64,000 bases of DNA, taken from assembly GCA_963702575.1 (NCBI GenBank), contig CAVPCU010000002.1, forward strand, positions 558,001 to 622,000, in the 5' to 3' direction. This DNA comes from VRUE01 sp963702575. Lineage in GTDB: Bacteria > Actinomycetota > Thermoleophilia > Solirubrobacterales > 70-9. This document shows positions 34,440 through 42,842 of the stretch, piece after piece. The position numbers were made by a program, and so were the translations under genes. Positions within the stretch are counted from its first letter, which is position 1. Every line of letters starts with the position of its first letter. The notes under the pieces were generated by a model. The model worked only from the letters and a program-made list of their open reading frames with translations. It was not told the origin of the DNA and made no database searches.

Positions 34440-35374
34440 GTGCCTCCCGCTACGACAATCCGCAAGCGCTTCGTCAGGCTCTCGCCGATAGGTTGCGTCC
34501 GCTCGCCGAGGCGAGTGGCGTGGAACTCTCCGTCTTGCTGCGGCAGTTCGCCTACGATCGGCTCCTTTGCCGGGTGTTCAGTACAGACTCCGAGCGCTGG
34601 GTGCTGAAGGGGGCGACGGCGATGCTGGCTCGGTTGGAGGGGCGAGCCCGTCATACCCTCGACGTGGATCTCTACCGGCGCGACGGCAGCCTGGCCGATG
34701 CCGAGCGGGCGCTGCGCGAGGCGGCCTCGGTTGACCTCGGTGACTACTTTCGCTTCACGCTCGGGGGCGCGAAACGGATGGCGCAGGGCGCGGACGCTCT
34801 GCGGATCCCCGTCGTTGCCTTCCTCGGTGCGACGGAGTTCACCCGCTTTCACGTCGACCTCGTTGCCGACCTTTCGATGACCGGCGTTGCCGAGGAGCTT
34901 GCGCCGCTCATTCCCATCGAGCTCCCTGGTATTCGCCATGTCGCTTACCGCGTGTACCCGATCGCAGATCACATCGCGGACAAGGTTTGCGCGATGTTCG
35001 AGCGCCACCCGCGGGCCGACGGGCGCACCGAGCAAAGCACCCGCTACAGGGATCTGGTCGATCTCGTCACCTTCGCCCACACCGCGACGGTCGGTGCGTC
35101 GGAGCTGCATCGGGCGATTGACTCGGAGGCGAAGCGTCGCCATCTGACTCTGCCAGGTCGCCTTGAGGTTCCCTCCTCTTCCGGTTGGGTGGCGGGCTAC
35201 GCCCGCATAGCCGGCGACACCCCGGCACTCGAGGAGCGGGATCTGGTATCCGCCGTGAGCAGCGCCGGGAGACTTGTCGACCCGGTGCTGGCCGGCACAG
35301 CGGATGGTTGCTGGAATCCCGCGGCGATGGCGTGGGCACCTCGCGAGAGTGACAGCGATGCAGGAGGTCACTGA
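34436..35374 (+). CDS. AbiEii-type nucleotidyltransferase toxin
   Basis: 312 residues. The nucleotidyltransferase motif reads LKGATAMLARLEGRARHTLDVDLY, with the GS-like KGA...R.T.D.D pattern, followed by the third acidic region around DLVADLSM and the AbiEii-typical IADHIADKVCAMFERH and RYRDLVDLV. AbiEii toxins transfer nucleotides to target RNAs (tRNA in characterised relatives) and cause abortive infection or growth arrest. Full length, 4-base overlap with AbiEi. The gene ends just before the tRNA fragment at 35406. Confidence 0.9.
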   Translation: MSASRYDNPQALRQALADRLRPLAEASGVELSVLLRQFAYDRLLCRVFSTDSERWVLKGATAMLARLEGRARHTLDVDLYRRDGSLADAERALREAASVDLGDYFRFTLGGAKRMAQGADALRIPVVAFLGATEFTRFHVDLVADLSMTGVAEELAPLIPIELPGIRHVAYRVYPIADHIADKVCAMFERHPRADGRTEQSTRYRDLVDLVTFAHTATVGASELHRAIDSEAKRRHLTLPGRLEVPSSSGWVAGYARIAGDTPALEERDLVSAVSSAGRLVDPVLAGTADGCWNPAAMAWAPRESDSDAGGH

Positions 35375-35405
35375 CAGAATCGGCGGACGTCGGATTGGTC
35401 AGCGG

Positions 35406-35450
35406 TGTTGGCGTCGCAAGGCGCTCGCGGGTTCGAATCCCACCCCTCCG
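35406..35450. repeat. Direct repeat, right (tRNA-Ser 3' fragment)
   Basis: A 45-base copy of the 3' half of tRNA-Ser(CGA), with one substitution and one missing C, placed directly after the AbiE pair. It is not a functional tRNA because the 5' half is missing. Together with 33619-33664 it bounds a 1.8-kb island. Confidence 0.75.
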
Positions 35451-35626
35451 TTCTCTTCAATGACGCTATTGGTGCAACTCGCTGGCTGATGCAGGGAATC
35501 GAGCCTCGCTGGGGTAAATTTGCATGAGGAAGAGGGACGGAGCCACTACTCCGCCCCTCAACCCTTCCGGGAACGAGTGGATCGAACCCTCGAATACATA
35601 CGAGGGGTGCGTCCCCAGGAAGCTTT

Positions 35627-35971
35627 CTAGCCGCCCCCTGAATGGGCGCGGCTGCTATGGCCGGAGACTTCGGTGCCCGGCTGTTTAAGGTCGATGACCA
35701 GCATGCCGTCACGCTCCTCGGCAATCCATCGGCGGGCAACGTCGCGGGGAATCTCGTAGTAAGCCAAAAAGGCTTTACCTGATACGACACGCGTAGCCTG
35801 GTTTATGCCGGTGCCGCGAACGGCATACGCGTGGGACGTATCTTCGTCCGACCTGCGTATGCCGATAAGTCGCTCGTCTCGGTCGTAAAGCAACTCCACG
35901 AACGAGGGCGAGCCGAGGGCCTCAAAGGCGGCGTTATTCAGGGACAGAGCGCCGCGCTTCTGAATGGTAAC
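35627..35971 (-). CDS. Conserved-looking hypothetical protein
   Basis: About 110 residues: KRGALSLNNAAFEALG, VELLYDRDERLIGIRRSD, AYAVRG and SGKAFLAYYEIP, ending VIDLKQPGTEV. The pattern resembles small actinobacterial proteins of unknown function that I have seen described only as hypothetical. The frame is open to a stop just above 35971, and the natural start is unclear (no ATG or GTG in the upstream part; an AGGGGGA site precedes a GTT). A short frame above it (LRHAGDCVNQIVDGLDQQ) looks like the tail of another small gene broken by a frameshift. Confidence 0.5.
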   Translation of the reverse strand, partial: VTIQKRGALSLNNAAFEALGSPSFVELLYDRDERLIGIRRSDEDTSHAYAVRGTGINQATRVVSGKAFLAYYEIPRDVARRWIAEERDGMLVIDLKQPGTEVSGHSSRAHSGGG

Positions 35972-36112
35972 CGCAGGCTCCCCCTACTGCTGGTCGAGGC
36001 CGTCAACGATCTGGTTGACGCAGTCGCCGGCGTGGCGCAGGGTGTCCCGAACGCCCAGGCTCAGTACGCATCGGCTCTAGCCAGAGTCGCGCTCTAAGGC
36101 TCACCCGAGGTT

Positions 36113-36286
36113 GTGCAAGCGTTTCGCCACCATCAGGAGGAGGCAACGACGATCACCCCGGAGGGTCGGCGTCGGTTGATCGCTGCAATCCAGCAAGCTC
36201 GGAAGGAGCTCGGACACCAGCCTCTCGACGAAAGCGATCTTGAAGTGCTGCTTTTCGGCCCCCCCTCCCAGCTGCGGCGCCGATGA
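36113..36286 (+). CDS. Hypothetical small protein
   Basis: A 57-residue frame from GTG 36113 containing TPEGRRRLIAAIQQARKELG and LDESDLEVLLFG, a helical charged pattern like small antitoxin-type proteins. AGGAGG occurs within it at 36130, so the true start may be later, or a frameshift may hide it. A minus-strand frame over the same bases (36153-36368) encodes a Met-rich hydrophobic N-terminus and cannot be excluded. The stretch 35990-36445 holds nothing else I can support. Confidence 0.3.
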   Translation: MQAFRHHQEEATTITPEGRRRLIAAIQQARKELGHQPLDESDLEVLLFGPPSQLRRR

Positions 36287-36445
36287 TCGCTCCCGCGGTG
36301 CAGGCAAGGCCCATGTAGAACAGAAAGTGCCTCATGGTGAGCATCTTCATGTCTGCATGACGCTTCATTTCAATCAGCGTAGCGCCTTCAGGTCAATCCA
36401 CGAGCCCTTGCAGGGGCGGGGGCGGGGAGGTAGAAGCACACGGCC

Positions 36446-37195
36446 ATGGAACGAAAGCTCGATGTCGGCGGCACGCTCAGCCAGGTCTTCTCCACCTACG
36501 GGTCGCAGGCGGGGGTTCTCCTGCCGGTGGCCTTCTGCCTCTTCCTGATCGTCGCGGTGGTCAACGGGATCCTCGCCGGGTCCGGTGGCTTCGCCCTCTT
36601 CCCGATCGTGATGGCGATCAGCGTGATCGCGGCCACGCTCTACCAGGGGATGGTCGTAGGGCTCGTCGCCGACGTGCAGGACGGGCGCCGCGACTCGACC
36701 GTCGGCGATCTCGTGCGGGCGACCGGTCCCGTGATCCTGCCGCTGATTGGCGCCGGCCTGCTGGCCGGCATCGGCATCGGCATCGGCTTCATCCTGCTGA
36801 TCGTCCCCGGCCTCATCCTGCTCACGATCTGGGCCGTGATCGCGCCCGCGATCGTGGTCGAGCGGCGCGGCGTGATCGAGGCCTTCGGCCGCTCGCGCGA
36901 GCTTGTCCGCGGCAACGGCTGGCAGGTCTTCGGCGTGATCTTCGTCGCCTTCCTCATCGCGATCGTCGTGCAGACGATCCTCGGTGCTATCGCCGTCGGG
37001 GTCGAAGACAGCACCCTGCTGCGGATCATCGCCAACGTGCTCGCCTCGACCGTGACGGCGCCGATCACGGCGCTGGTCGCGGCCGTCATCTACTTCCGCC
37101 TTCTGGCGATCAAGGAGAGCAGCGCCGGAACGGCCCCCGTCGATGCTGCCGCGCCGCCGCCTCCTCCGCCCCCGCCGGGCGCAGCCCCCGCCTAG
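36446..37195 (+). CDS. Multi-pass membrane protein (DUF7847/GDPD-membrane-like)
   Basis: 249 residues with about five to six helices: LLPVAFCLFLIVAVVNGIL, IVMAISVIAATLYQGMVVG, GLLAGIGIGIGFILLIVPGLILLTIW, VFGVIFVAFLIAIVV and others. IVVERRGVIEAFGRSRELVRGN between helices is the motif shared with the membrane domains of glycerophosphodiester phosphodiesterase-type proteins. The C-terminus is a proline tract. It probably has a structural or transport role. The end overlaps the convergent sigma gene by 4 bases. Confidence 0.75.
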   Translation: MERKLDVGGTLSQVFSTYGSQAGVLLPVAFCLFLIVAVVNGILAGSGGFALFPIVMAISVIAATLYQGMVVGLVADVQDGRRDSTVGDLVRATGPVILPLIGAGLLAGIGIGIGFILLIVPGLILLTIWAVIAPAIVVERRGVIEAFGRSRELVRGNGWQVFGVIFVAFLIAIVVQTILGAIAVGVEDSTLLRIIANVLASTVTAPITALVAAVIYFRLLAIKESSAGTAPVDAAAPPPPPPPPGAAPA

Positions 37196-38460
37196 TCCGC
37201 GTCCGCGCAGGCCGCGGCGCGCGCCAGCAGCAGCTCGCGCTCGCGGGCGTTGGCGGTCATCGCCGCGGCGCGCTCGAACTCGGCCCGGGCCTCCTCGCCG
37301 CGGCCGAGCCGCTCGAGCAGGTCGCCGCGCACGCTCTGCAGCAGGTGGTAGTCGCGGAGAGCGCCCTCGGCGGCCAGCCGGTCGACCAGCTCCAGGCCGG
37401 CGCCGGGGCCGAAGGCCATCCCGACGGCGACGGCGCGGTTCAGCTCGACCACCGGCGAGGGCGTCAGTTGGGCGAGGGCGTCGTAGAGGGCGGCGATCCT
37501 CGTCCAATCGGTCTCCTCGGCGCTGCGCGCCCGCGCGTGGCAGGCGGCGATCGCCGCCTGCACCGTGTAGGGACCGAAGGCACCCCGACCCAGCGCCTCG
37601 GCGCGCTTCAGCGCCGCCAGGCCGCGGCGGACCAGCAGCGGGTCCCAGCGGGCGCGGTCCTGGTCGAGGAGCAGGATCGGCTCGCCGCCCGGCCCGCTGC
37701 GCGCCGCCGCCCGCGAGGCCTGGATCTCCATCAGCGCGACCAGGCCGTGCACCTCGGCCTGCTTCGGCGCCAAGCCGGCGAGGACGCGGCCCAGCCGCAG
37801 CGCCTCCTCGCAGAGCTCCTGCCGCATCCAGCGCTCGCCGGCGCTCGCCGCGTAGCCCTCGTTGAAGATCAGGTAGATCACGCCGAGCACCGCCGGCAGG
37901 CGCTCGTCGAGCTCCTCGCCGCGCGGCGTATCGAGCGGGGCGCGCGCCTCCTTCAGCGTGCGCTTGGCCCGCACGATCCGCTGCGCGACGGTTGCCTCCG
38001 AGACGAGGAAGGCCCGCGCGATCTCCTCGGTGCCGAGGCCGCCCAGCAGCTTCAGCGTCAGCGCCACCCGCGCCTCCTCGGAGAGCAGCGGGTGACAGCA
38101 GGCGAAGATCAGGCCGAGCAGCTCGTCGCCGAGACCGCCGGCGAGCGCCTCCTGCTCGGCCGAGTCCATCGCCAGTCGCAGCCCCGCCTCGTGGACGAGC
38201 GCTTCGCGGCGGTCCTCGAAGCGCTTGCCCCGCCGCGCCAGGTCGATCGCGCGGTTCTTCGCCGTGGCCGTCAGCCAGGCGCCCGGGTTGTCCGGGACGC
38301 CCGCCTCGGGCCAGCTCTCCAGCGCCGCCAGCAGCGCGTCCTGCGCCAGGTCCTCGGCGAGGCCGAGGTCGCCGCTCATCCGCGCCAGGGAGGCGATCAG
38401 GCGCGCCGACTCGATCCGCCAGACGGCCTCGATCGCCCCCTTCGCCGCGGCCTCGCTCAC
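37192..38460 (-). CDS. ECF RNA polymerase sigma factor with extended C-terminus
   Basis: 422 residues from GTG 38458-38460. Region 2 (LAEDLAQDALLAALESWPEAGVP, then WLTATAKNRAIDLARRG) and region 4 (LTLKLLGGLGTEEIARAFLVSEATVAQRIVRAKRTL) occupy the first 190 residues. The rest is the SnoaL-free, TPR-like extension (DUF6596) of the ECF subgroup found with DGPF/YCII proteins. The upstream DGPF gene overlaps by 4 bases, the standard partnership, and probably regulates the sigma factor. Confidence 0.92.
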   Translation of the reverse strand: MSEAAAKGAIEAVWRIESARLIASLARMSGDLGLAEDLAQDALLAALESWPEAGVPDNPGAWLTATAKNRAIDLARRGKRFEDRREALVHEAGLRLAMDSAEQEALAGGLGDELLGLIFACCHPLLSEEARVALTLKLLGGLGTEEIARAFLVSEATVAQRIVRAKRTLKEARAPLDTPRGEELDERLPAVLGVIYLIFNEGYAASAGERWMRQELCEEALRLGRVLAGLAPKQAEVHGLVALMEIQASRAAARSGPGGEPILLLDQDRARWDPLLVRRGLAALKRAEALGRGAFGPYTVQAAIAACHARARSAEETDWTRIAALYDALAQLTPSPVVELNRAVAVGMAFGPGAGLELVDRLAAEGALRDYHLLQSVRGDLLERLGRGEEARAEFERAAAMTANARERELLLARAAACADAD

Positions 38461-38864
38461 GTCTGCTCGGGCGGCCTCTCCGAGAGCTGCCCGGCGGCCT
38501 GCACGTCCTCCGGGAAGTCCTCCATCTCGAAGACGCGGCGCACCTCGATCATGTCGCCCTCCGCCGCCGGGCAGCGCGATGCCCACTCGACCGCCTCCTC
38601 CTTCGACGAGGCCTGGATCAGCCAGTACCCGCCGACGACCTCCTTCGCCTCGGCGAAGGGCCCGTCGGTGACGGTCGGCTTGCCGCCCGAGAAGCGCACG
38701 CGGGCGCCCTCGTTCGGCGCGCGCAGCCCGTCCAGCGAGAGCAGGATGCCGGCCTTGGTCAGCTCCTCGTTGTAAGCGGTCATCGCGGCGACGTCCTCGG
38801 CGCTCGGCTCCCAGCCCTCCGCCGTGGTGTCGATTCCGGGGTGCATCAGCATCATGAAGCGCAT
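38457..38864 (-). CDS. DGPF (YCII-related) domain protein
   Basis: 135 residues. MRFMMLMHPG at the start, SLDGLRAPNEGARVRFSGGKPTVTDGPFAEAKEVVGGYWLIQA in the middle with the name-giving DGPF, and EVRRVFEMEDF at the end. It is the standard upstream partner of the ECF sigma factor encoded by the next gene. It may act as a ligand or redox sensor, but the biochemical function is unknown. Confidence 0.92.
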   Translation of the reverse strand: MRFMMLMHPGIDTTAEGWEPSAEDVAAMTAYNEELTKAGILLSLDGLRAPNEGARVRFSGGKPTVTDGPFAEAKEVVGGYWLIQASSKEEAVEWASRCPAAEGDMIEVRRVFEMEDFPEDVQAAGQLSERPPEQT

Positions 38865-38954
38865 CGTGGTCCTCCTTGGTCGTTGGCTACTCCTACCAAG
38901 ACGACGAACGACGAGGCGCGAAATCGACAGCGCGGGAGAATCGGCGCCGCCTTC

Positions 38955-39695
38955 TCAGTGGCGCGGGCCGGTCTCGCATTCTTCGGAGCGGCCGAGGCCG
39001 GGCAAGCCGTCGCAGGTGTCATCGCCTTCGCCGCCGTAGAGGCGGTCGGGGCTTGGCCCGCCGAAGAGTTCGTCGTTGCCGCCTTCGCCGTGGCAGCCGT
39101 CCTCGCCGGGGCCCATGCGGCAGACGTCGTCGCCCGGCCCGCCCCAGCAGCCGTCGCTGCCGGCGCCGGTCTGGCAGTAGTCGTTGCCCGCCCCTCCGAC
39201 GCAGTCGCTGTTCTGGTTGCCGGTGATGCAGATGTCGTTTCCGTTCCCGCCGATGCAGCGGTTGCGGCGACTCTGTTCGGAGTAGCAGGTGTCGTTCTCG
39301 CCGTTGCCGATGAACTTGTCCGAGCCGGCGCCGAGGTGGACGGTCAGCGGCAGCGGCAGGCGGTCGAGGACTTCGACCATGTCGCCCGACGGGCCCATGT
39401 CCAGTTCGATCTCCCCCGCTTCGCGGAGTGGGCAGCTCGCCCGCGTGCGACCGCGCGAGAGGCGGCATCCCTGCGGGTGGGTGGAGCTCATCAGGCCTTC
39501 GGCGACGAGGCTCGACCCCCGCACCGTGAGGTGCAGGGTCGAGCCCGAGCTGGTGCCGAAGAGGACGATTGCCCCCTCGGTGGAAGCAGTTCCCTGGCCG
39601 AGGCAGAGCAGCAGGGTCAGGGCCGCGGCGAGCGCGAGCCCACCGCGGCAAAGCCGCGATCGTCCGCTACCGAGTCTGTCTCGCCCTGCTCGCAT
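38955..39695 (-). CDS. Secreted cysteine-rich RTX-like calcium-binding protein
   Basis: 246 residues with a signal peptide (GGLALAAALTLLLCLGQGTAS). Residues 130-235 are about seven hemolysin-type nonapeptide-like repeats such as GGNGNDICITGNQNSDC, GGAGNDYCQTGAGSDGC and GGPGDDVCRMGPGEDGC. Asp/Gly positions fit Ca2+-binding beta-rolls. Unusually, nearly every turn also carries Cys, so a ladder of disulfides may staple the roll. No protease or toxin domain is attached. Confidence 0.8.
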   Translation of the reverse strand: MRAGRDRLGSGRSRLCRGGLALAAALTLLLCLGQGTASTEGAIVLFGTSSGSTLHLTVRGSSLVAEGLMSSTHPQGCRLSRGRTRASCPLREAGEIELDMGPSGDMVEVLDRLPLPLTVHLGAGSDKFIGNGENDTCYSEQSRRNRCIGGNGNDICITGNQNSDCVGGAGNDYCQTGAGSDGCWGGPGDDVCRMGPGEDGCHGEGGNDELFGGPSPDRLYGGEGDDTCDGLPGLGRSEECETGPRH

Positions 39696-39791
39696 AGGCC
39701 TCCATCGACGAAAAGCCCCCGACCCTGAATGCCTCGACCGGGCGGCGGGCGGCTCGACCGAGTGGGCACCCTAAACCCATGGGGCCGGAAA

Positions 39792-41519
39792 ATGTCACGG
39801 GATTCATCTAATCGCGACATCCGGCGGATACGCATCCGGTACATTCGGTTGGTGCCTCGCGATGTTTTGGATGAGCATCGCCTGCGGAGGCTGATCGACG
39901 TCGGCAGGGGCCTCGTCGCCCAGCTCGACCTCGAGGCCGTGCTCAGCGAAGTCGTCGAGGTGGCGCGCGAGCTGACCGGCGCCCGCTACGCGGCGCTCGG
40001 CATCCTCGACGAGGACCGGCGCGAGCTGGAGCGCTTCATCTACGTCGGCATCGACGAGGAGACGCGTGCAGTGATCGGCGACCTTCCCCGCGGCCGCGGG
40101 GTGCTCGGCGAGCTGATCCGCAACCCGGCGCCGCTGCGCCTGCGCGAGGTCGGCGCCCACCCGCGCTCCTACGGCTTTCCCCCCGGTCACCCGCCGATGC
40201 ACAGCTTCCTCGGCGTGCCGATCGTCGTTCGCGGCCAGGCCTACGGCAACCTCTACCTGACCGAGAAGGAGGACGGGGAGTTCGACGAGGCCGACGAGGA
40301 AGCGGCGACGATCCTCGCCGAATGGGCGGCGGTGACGATCTTCAACGTCCGCCTCTACGGCCAGTCCGAGCAGGAGCGCGCGGCGCTGGAGCGCGCCGTG
40401 CACGGGCTCGAGGCGACGACCGAGATCGCCCGCGCGGTCGGCGGCGAGACCGACCGAGCGCGCGTGCTGGAGACGATCGCCAAGCGGGCGCGGGCGCTGG
40501 TCGCCGCCCGCTCGTTGCTCGTCCTGCTGCGCGACGGCAGCGGGCGGCAGGAGGTGGTCGCCGCGGCGGGGGAGTGCGGGCGCGACCCGATCGGTCGCTA
40601 CGTCAGGCTCGAGTCCGAGACGCCGCAGGGCGCGCTCGACGCGATCGCCTCGCTGGCGATCGAGGCTCGTGCCGCGCTGCTCGCCCCGCTCAGCTTCCGC
40701 GGCAGGACACTGGGCACGATCGTCGCCCTCGACCGCTTCGAGGAAGGTCCGGCCTTCTACCCCGAAGACGAGCGCATGCTGATCGCCGCGGCGGCCAGCG
40801 CCGCCACCGCGGTCGCCACGATCGAGTCGGTGACCGAGGAGCGCCTGCGCGACAGCCTGCGCGCGTCCGAGCGCGAGCGGGCGCGCTGGGCGCGCGAGCT
40901 GCACGACTCGGTCCTGCAGGGTCTGGGTTCGCGCCGCGTCTCGCTCTCCTCGGCGCTGAAGCGCGGTGACCGGGCGGGGCTGGAGAAGGCCGTGGCCGAC
41001 GCGGTCGAGGACACCGGCCGCGACATCGACGATCTGCGCGCGCTGATCACCGAGCTGCGCCCGGCGACGCTCGACCAGCTCGGCCTGCGTGCCGCCCTGG
41101 AAGACCTCGCCGAACGCGTCTCCAGCGGCGCAGGGATCGAGCTCACGACCGACCTCTCGATCGCTTCCGAGCGCCTCGACCCCGAGCTGGAGACCGTCGT
41201 CTACCGGCTTGTGCAGGAGGCGCTGACCAACATCGCCAAGCACGCCGATGCGGCCGGCGTCACCCTTCAGGTCACCCAGGCGGAGGGGCGCCTCGACGTG
41301 CTCGTCTCCGACGACGGAACTGGCTTCGACCCCGACGTCGAACGCACCGGCTTCGGCCTGACCGGGATGCGCGAGCGGGTCGAGCTGGTCGGCGGTCAGC
41401 TGCAGATCGAATCGAAGCCCGGCTCGGGCACGCGGGTGGGGGCCACCGTCCCGCTCGCCGCCGATTCGGGCCCGGGCTCAGGTCTCGACCAGGCCGCGGG
41501 AGAGCGCGCTCTGGACTAG
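39792..41519 (+). CDS. GAF-domain sensor histidine kinase (NarL type)
   Basis: About 575 residues from ATG 39792. An earlier ATG and a later GTG (39852) are also in frame. Two GAF domains are followed by a HisKA_3 dimerisation helix with the phosphorylated His in ARELHDSVLQGL and an ATPase domain (LVQEALTNIAKHADA N-box, VSDDGTGFD G1-box, FGLTGMRERVELVGG). This is the DevS/NarX-like design that senses a small molecule in the GAF pocket. The response regulator is convergent at 41478 with 42 bases of overlap, so they are probably partners. Confidence 0.92.
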   Translation: MSRDSSNRDIRRIRIRYIRLVPRDVLDEHRLRRLIDVGRGLVAQLDLEAVLSEVVEVARELTGARYAALGILDEDRRELERFIYVGIDEETRAVIGDLPRGRGVLGELIRNPAPLRLREVGAHPRSYGFPPGHPPMHSFLGVPIVVRGQAYGNLYLTEKEDGEFDEADEEAATILAEWAAVTIFNVRLYGQSEQERAALERAVHGLEATTEIARAVGGETDRARVLETIAKRARALVAARSLLVLLRDGSGRQEVVAAAGECGRDPIGRYVRLESETPQGALDAIASLAIEARAALLAPLSFRGRTLGTIVALDRFEEGPAFYPEDERMLIAAAASAATAVATIESVTEERLRDSLRASERERARWARELHDSVLQGLGSRRVSLSSALKRGDRAGLEKAVADAVEDTGRDIDDLRALITELRPATLDQLGLRAALEDLAERVSSGAGIELTTDLSIASERLDPELETVVYRLVQEALTNIAKHADAAGVTLQVTQAEGRLDVLVSDDGTGFDPDVERTGFGLTGMRERVELVGGQLQIESKPGSGTRVGATVPLAADSGPGSGLDQAAGERALD

Positions 41520-42107
41520 CTCGGCGCGGCTGCTGACGCCGAGCTTCTGCTGGATGTGGGCGCGGTGGGTCTCGACCGTGCGGACGCTGATGTAGAGCTT
41601 CTCGGCGATCTCGGCGTTGGTGTGGCCGAGCGCGATCAACCGCAGGACGTCGGTCTCGCGCTCGCTCAGGTCGCTCGCCGCGCCGTCCGGTTCGGCGGCG
41701 AGGCGGGCGCCCAGCGCCGGCTGGAGGTAGGTCTCGCCCGCCGCGGCCCGCCGCACTGCCTCCACCAGCTCGTCGTCGGCCGCCTCCTTGAGCACGTATC
41801 CGAGCACCCCGAGCTGCAATGCCTGCCGGGCGAAGGCGGGCTCTTTCTGCATCGTCAGCACGACGATCTTCGTCTCCGGCGAGGCCTCGCGGATCTCGGG
41901 AATCGCCTCGAGGCTCGGCGTGCCGGGCATGTTGAGGTCGAGGATGAGGACCGCCGGCTTGTGCCCGCGCACGTAGCGGACGGCTCCGTCGGCGTCCTCG
42001 GCCTCGGCGACGACCTCGAAGCCTGGCTCTTCGTCGAGCAGCAGGCGCAGCGCCCGCCGAACCACGGTGTGGTCGTCCGCGAGGACGATCGAGATCCCCT
42101 CTGCCAT
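41478..42107 (-). CDS. NarL/LuxR-family response regulator
   Basis: 209 residues. The receiver domain has Asp57 in VLILDLNMPG as phospho-acceptor, ADDHTVVRRALR acidic pocket and LTMQKEP switch residues. The C-terminal LuxR helix-turn-helix reads LSERETDVLRLIALGHTNAEIAEKLYISVRTVETHRAHIQQKL. It is convergent with, and overlaps the end of, the adjacent sensor kinase gene, its likely partner. Confidence 0.95.
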   Translation of the reverse strand: MAEGISIVLADDHTVVRRALRLLLDEEPGFEVVAEAEDADGAVRYVRGHKPAVLILDLNMPGTPSLEAIPEIREASPETKIVVLTMQKEPAFARQALQLGVLGYVLKEAADDELVEAVRRAAAGETYLQPALGARLAAEPDGAASDLSERETDVLRLIALGHTNAEIAEKLYISVRTVETHRAHIQQKLGVSSRAELVQSALSRGLVET

Positions 42108-42212
42108 CGGCTCGATGCTAGCCGGACCGGAGACCGGCTAGTCCGTAGAAGCCCGCAATCCCGCCGCCGCGACCCGCGGCTCGAGCACTCGGCGTCTCTA
42201 TAGAATCGATCC

Positions 42213-42839
42213 GTGCGGGGATCCCGGAAGACGGTTGCGGCCGCCGCCCTCCTGCTCGCGCTCGCCGCGGGCGGTTGCGGCGGCTCGAGCTCGAACACGG
42301 GTGCGTCGACGGCGACGGGCACGTCGACGGCGCAGGCCCCCCATCCGGCCGGCCACTCGGCGGAGCGGTCCGCCCGGAAGCAGCCCGGCCATGGCCACCC
42401 TGGCGGCGGCGGGGCGGCCGGATTCCGCGTGCCCGGCGGCGACAACAGCGTGCAGGAATTCGGCGCCGAAGCGGGACGCTCGGAACTCGAACGGGCCGGC
42501 GCCACGCTGCACGGCTTCCTCGATGCGCGCGCCGCCGGCGAATGGTCGAAGGCCTGCTCGTACCTGACCAAGGCCGCGATCGCCGGCTTCGAACAGCTTT
42601 CGGCCCGCTCCAAGCAGGGGCCCGCGGGTTGCGGGGCGGTCATGAAAGCGCTCTCGGGGGGCGTGCCGAAGAGCTCGCTGGAGGAAGCCGCGCAGGCCGA
42701 CGTCGGCGCCCTCCGCACCGAAGGCAGCCGGGCCTTCCTCCTCTACCACGGCGCGCGCGGCACCGACTACGCGATCTCGATGGCGAAGGAAGGCGGGGCC
42801 TGGAAGGTCGGTGCCCTGGCCGGCGTGCCGCTCTCCTGA
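42213..42839 (+). CDS. Lipoprotein of unknown function
   Basis: 208 residues. The signal peptide ends in a lipobox, LALAAGGC, so Cys22 is lipidated. A low-complexity Thr/Ser/His/Gly spacer follows, then a globular part from residue 90: LHGFLDARAAGEWSKACSYLT and FLLYHGARGTDYAISMAKEGGAWKV. That architecture resembles the small NTF2-like domains of actinobacterial lipoproteins. It lies 3 bases before the LtrA gene, so co-expression is likely. Confidence 0.78.
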   Translation: MRGSRKTVAAAALLLALAAGGCGGSSSNTGASTATGTSTAQAPHPAGHSAERSARKQPGHGHPGGGGAAGFRVPGGDNSVQEFGAEAGRSELERAGATLHGFLDARAAGEWSKACSYLTKAAIAGFEQLSARSKQGPAGCGAVMKALSGGVPKSSLEEAAQADVGALRTEGSRAFLLYHGARGTDYAISMAKEGGAWKVGALAGVPLS

Positions 42840-42842
42840 GGC

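Noticed and set aside
35406..35450. Second tRNA-Ser gene
   Set aside because: Only the 3' half is present, so it is an att-like fragment and not a tRNA.
36153..36368. Minus-strand frame starting MKRHADMKMLTMRH with a hydrophobic segment
   Set aside because: It overlaps the plus-strand frame 36113-36286, has no clear SD, and loses hydrophobicity after 30 residues. Neither strand is convincing, so I listed only one with low confidence.
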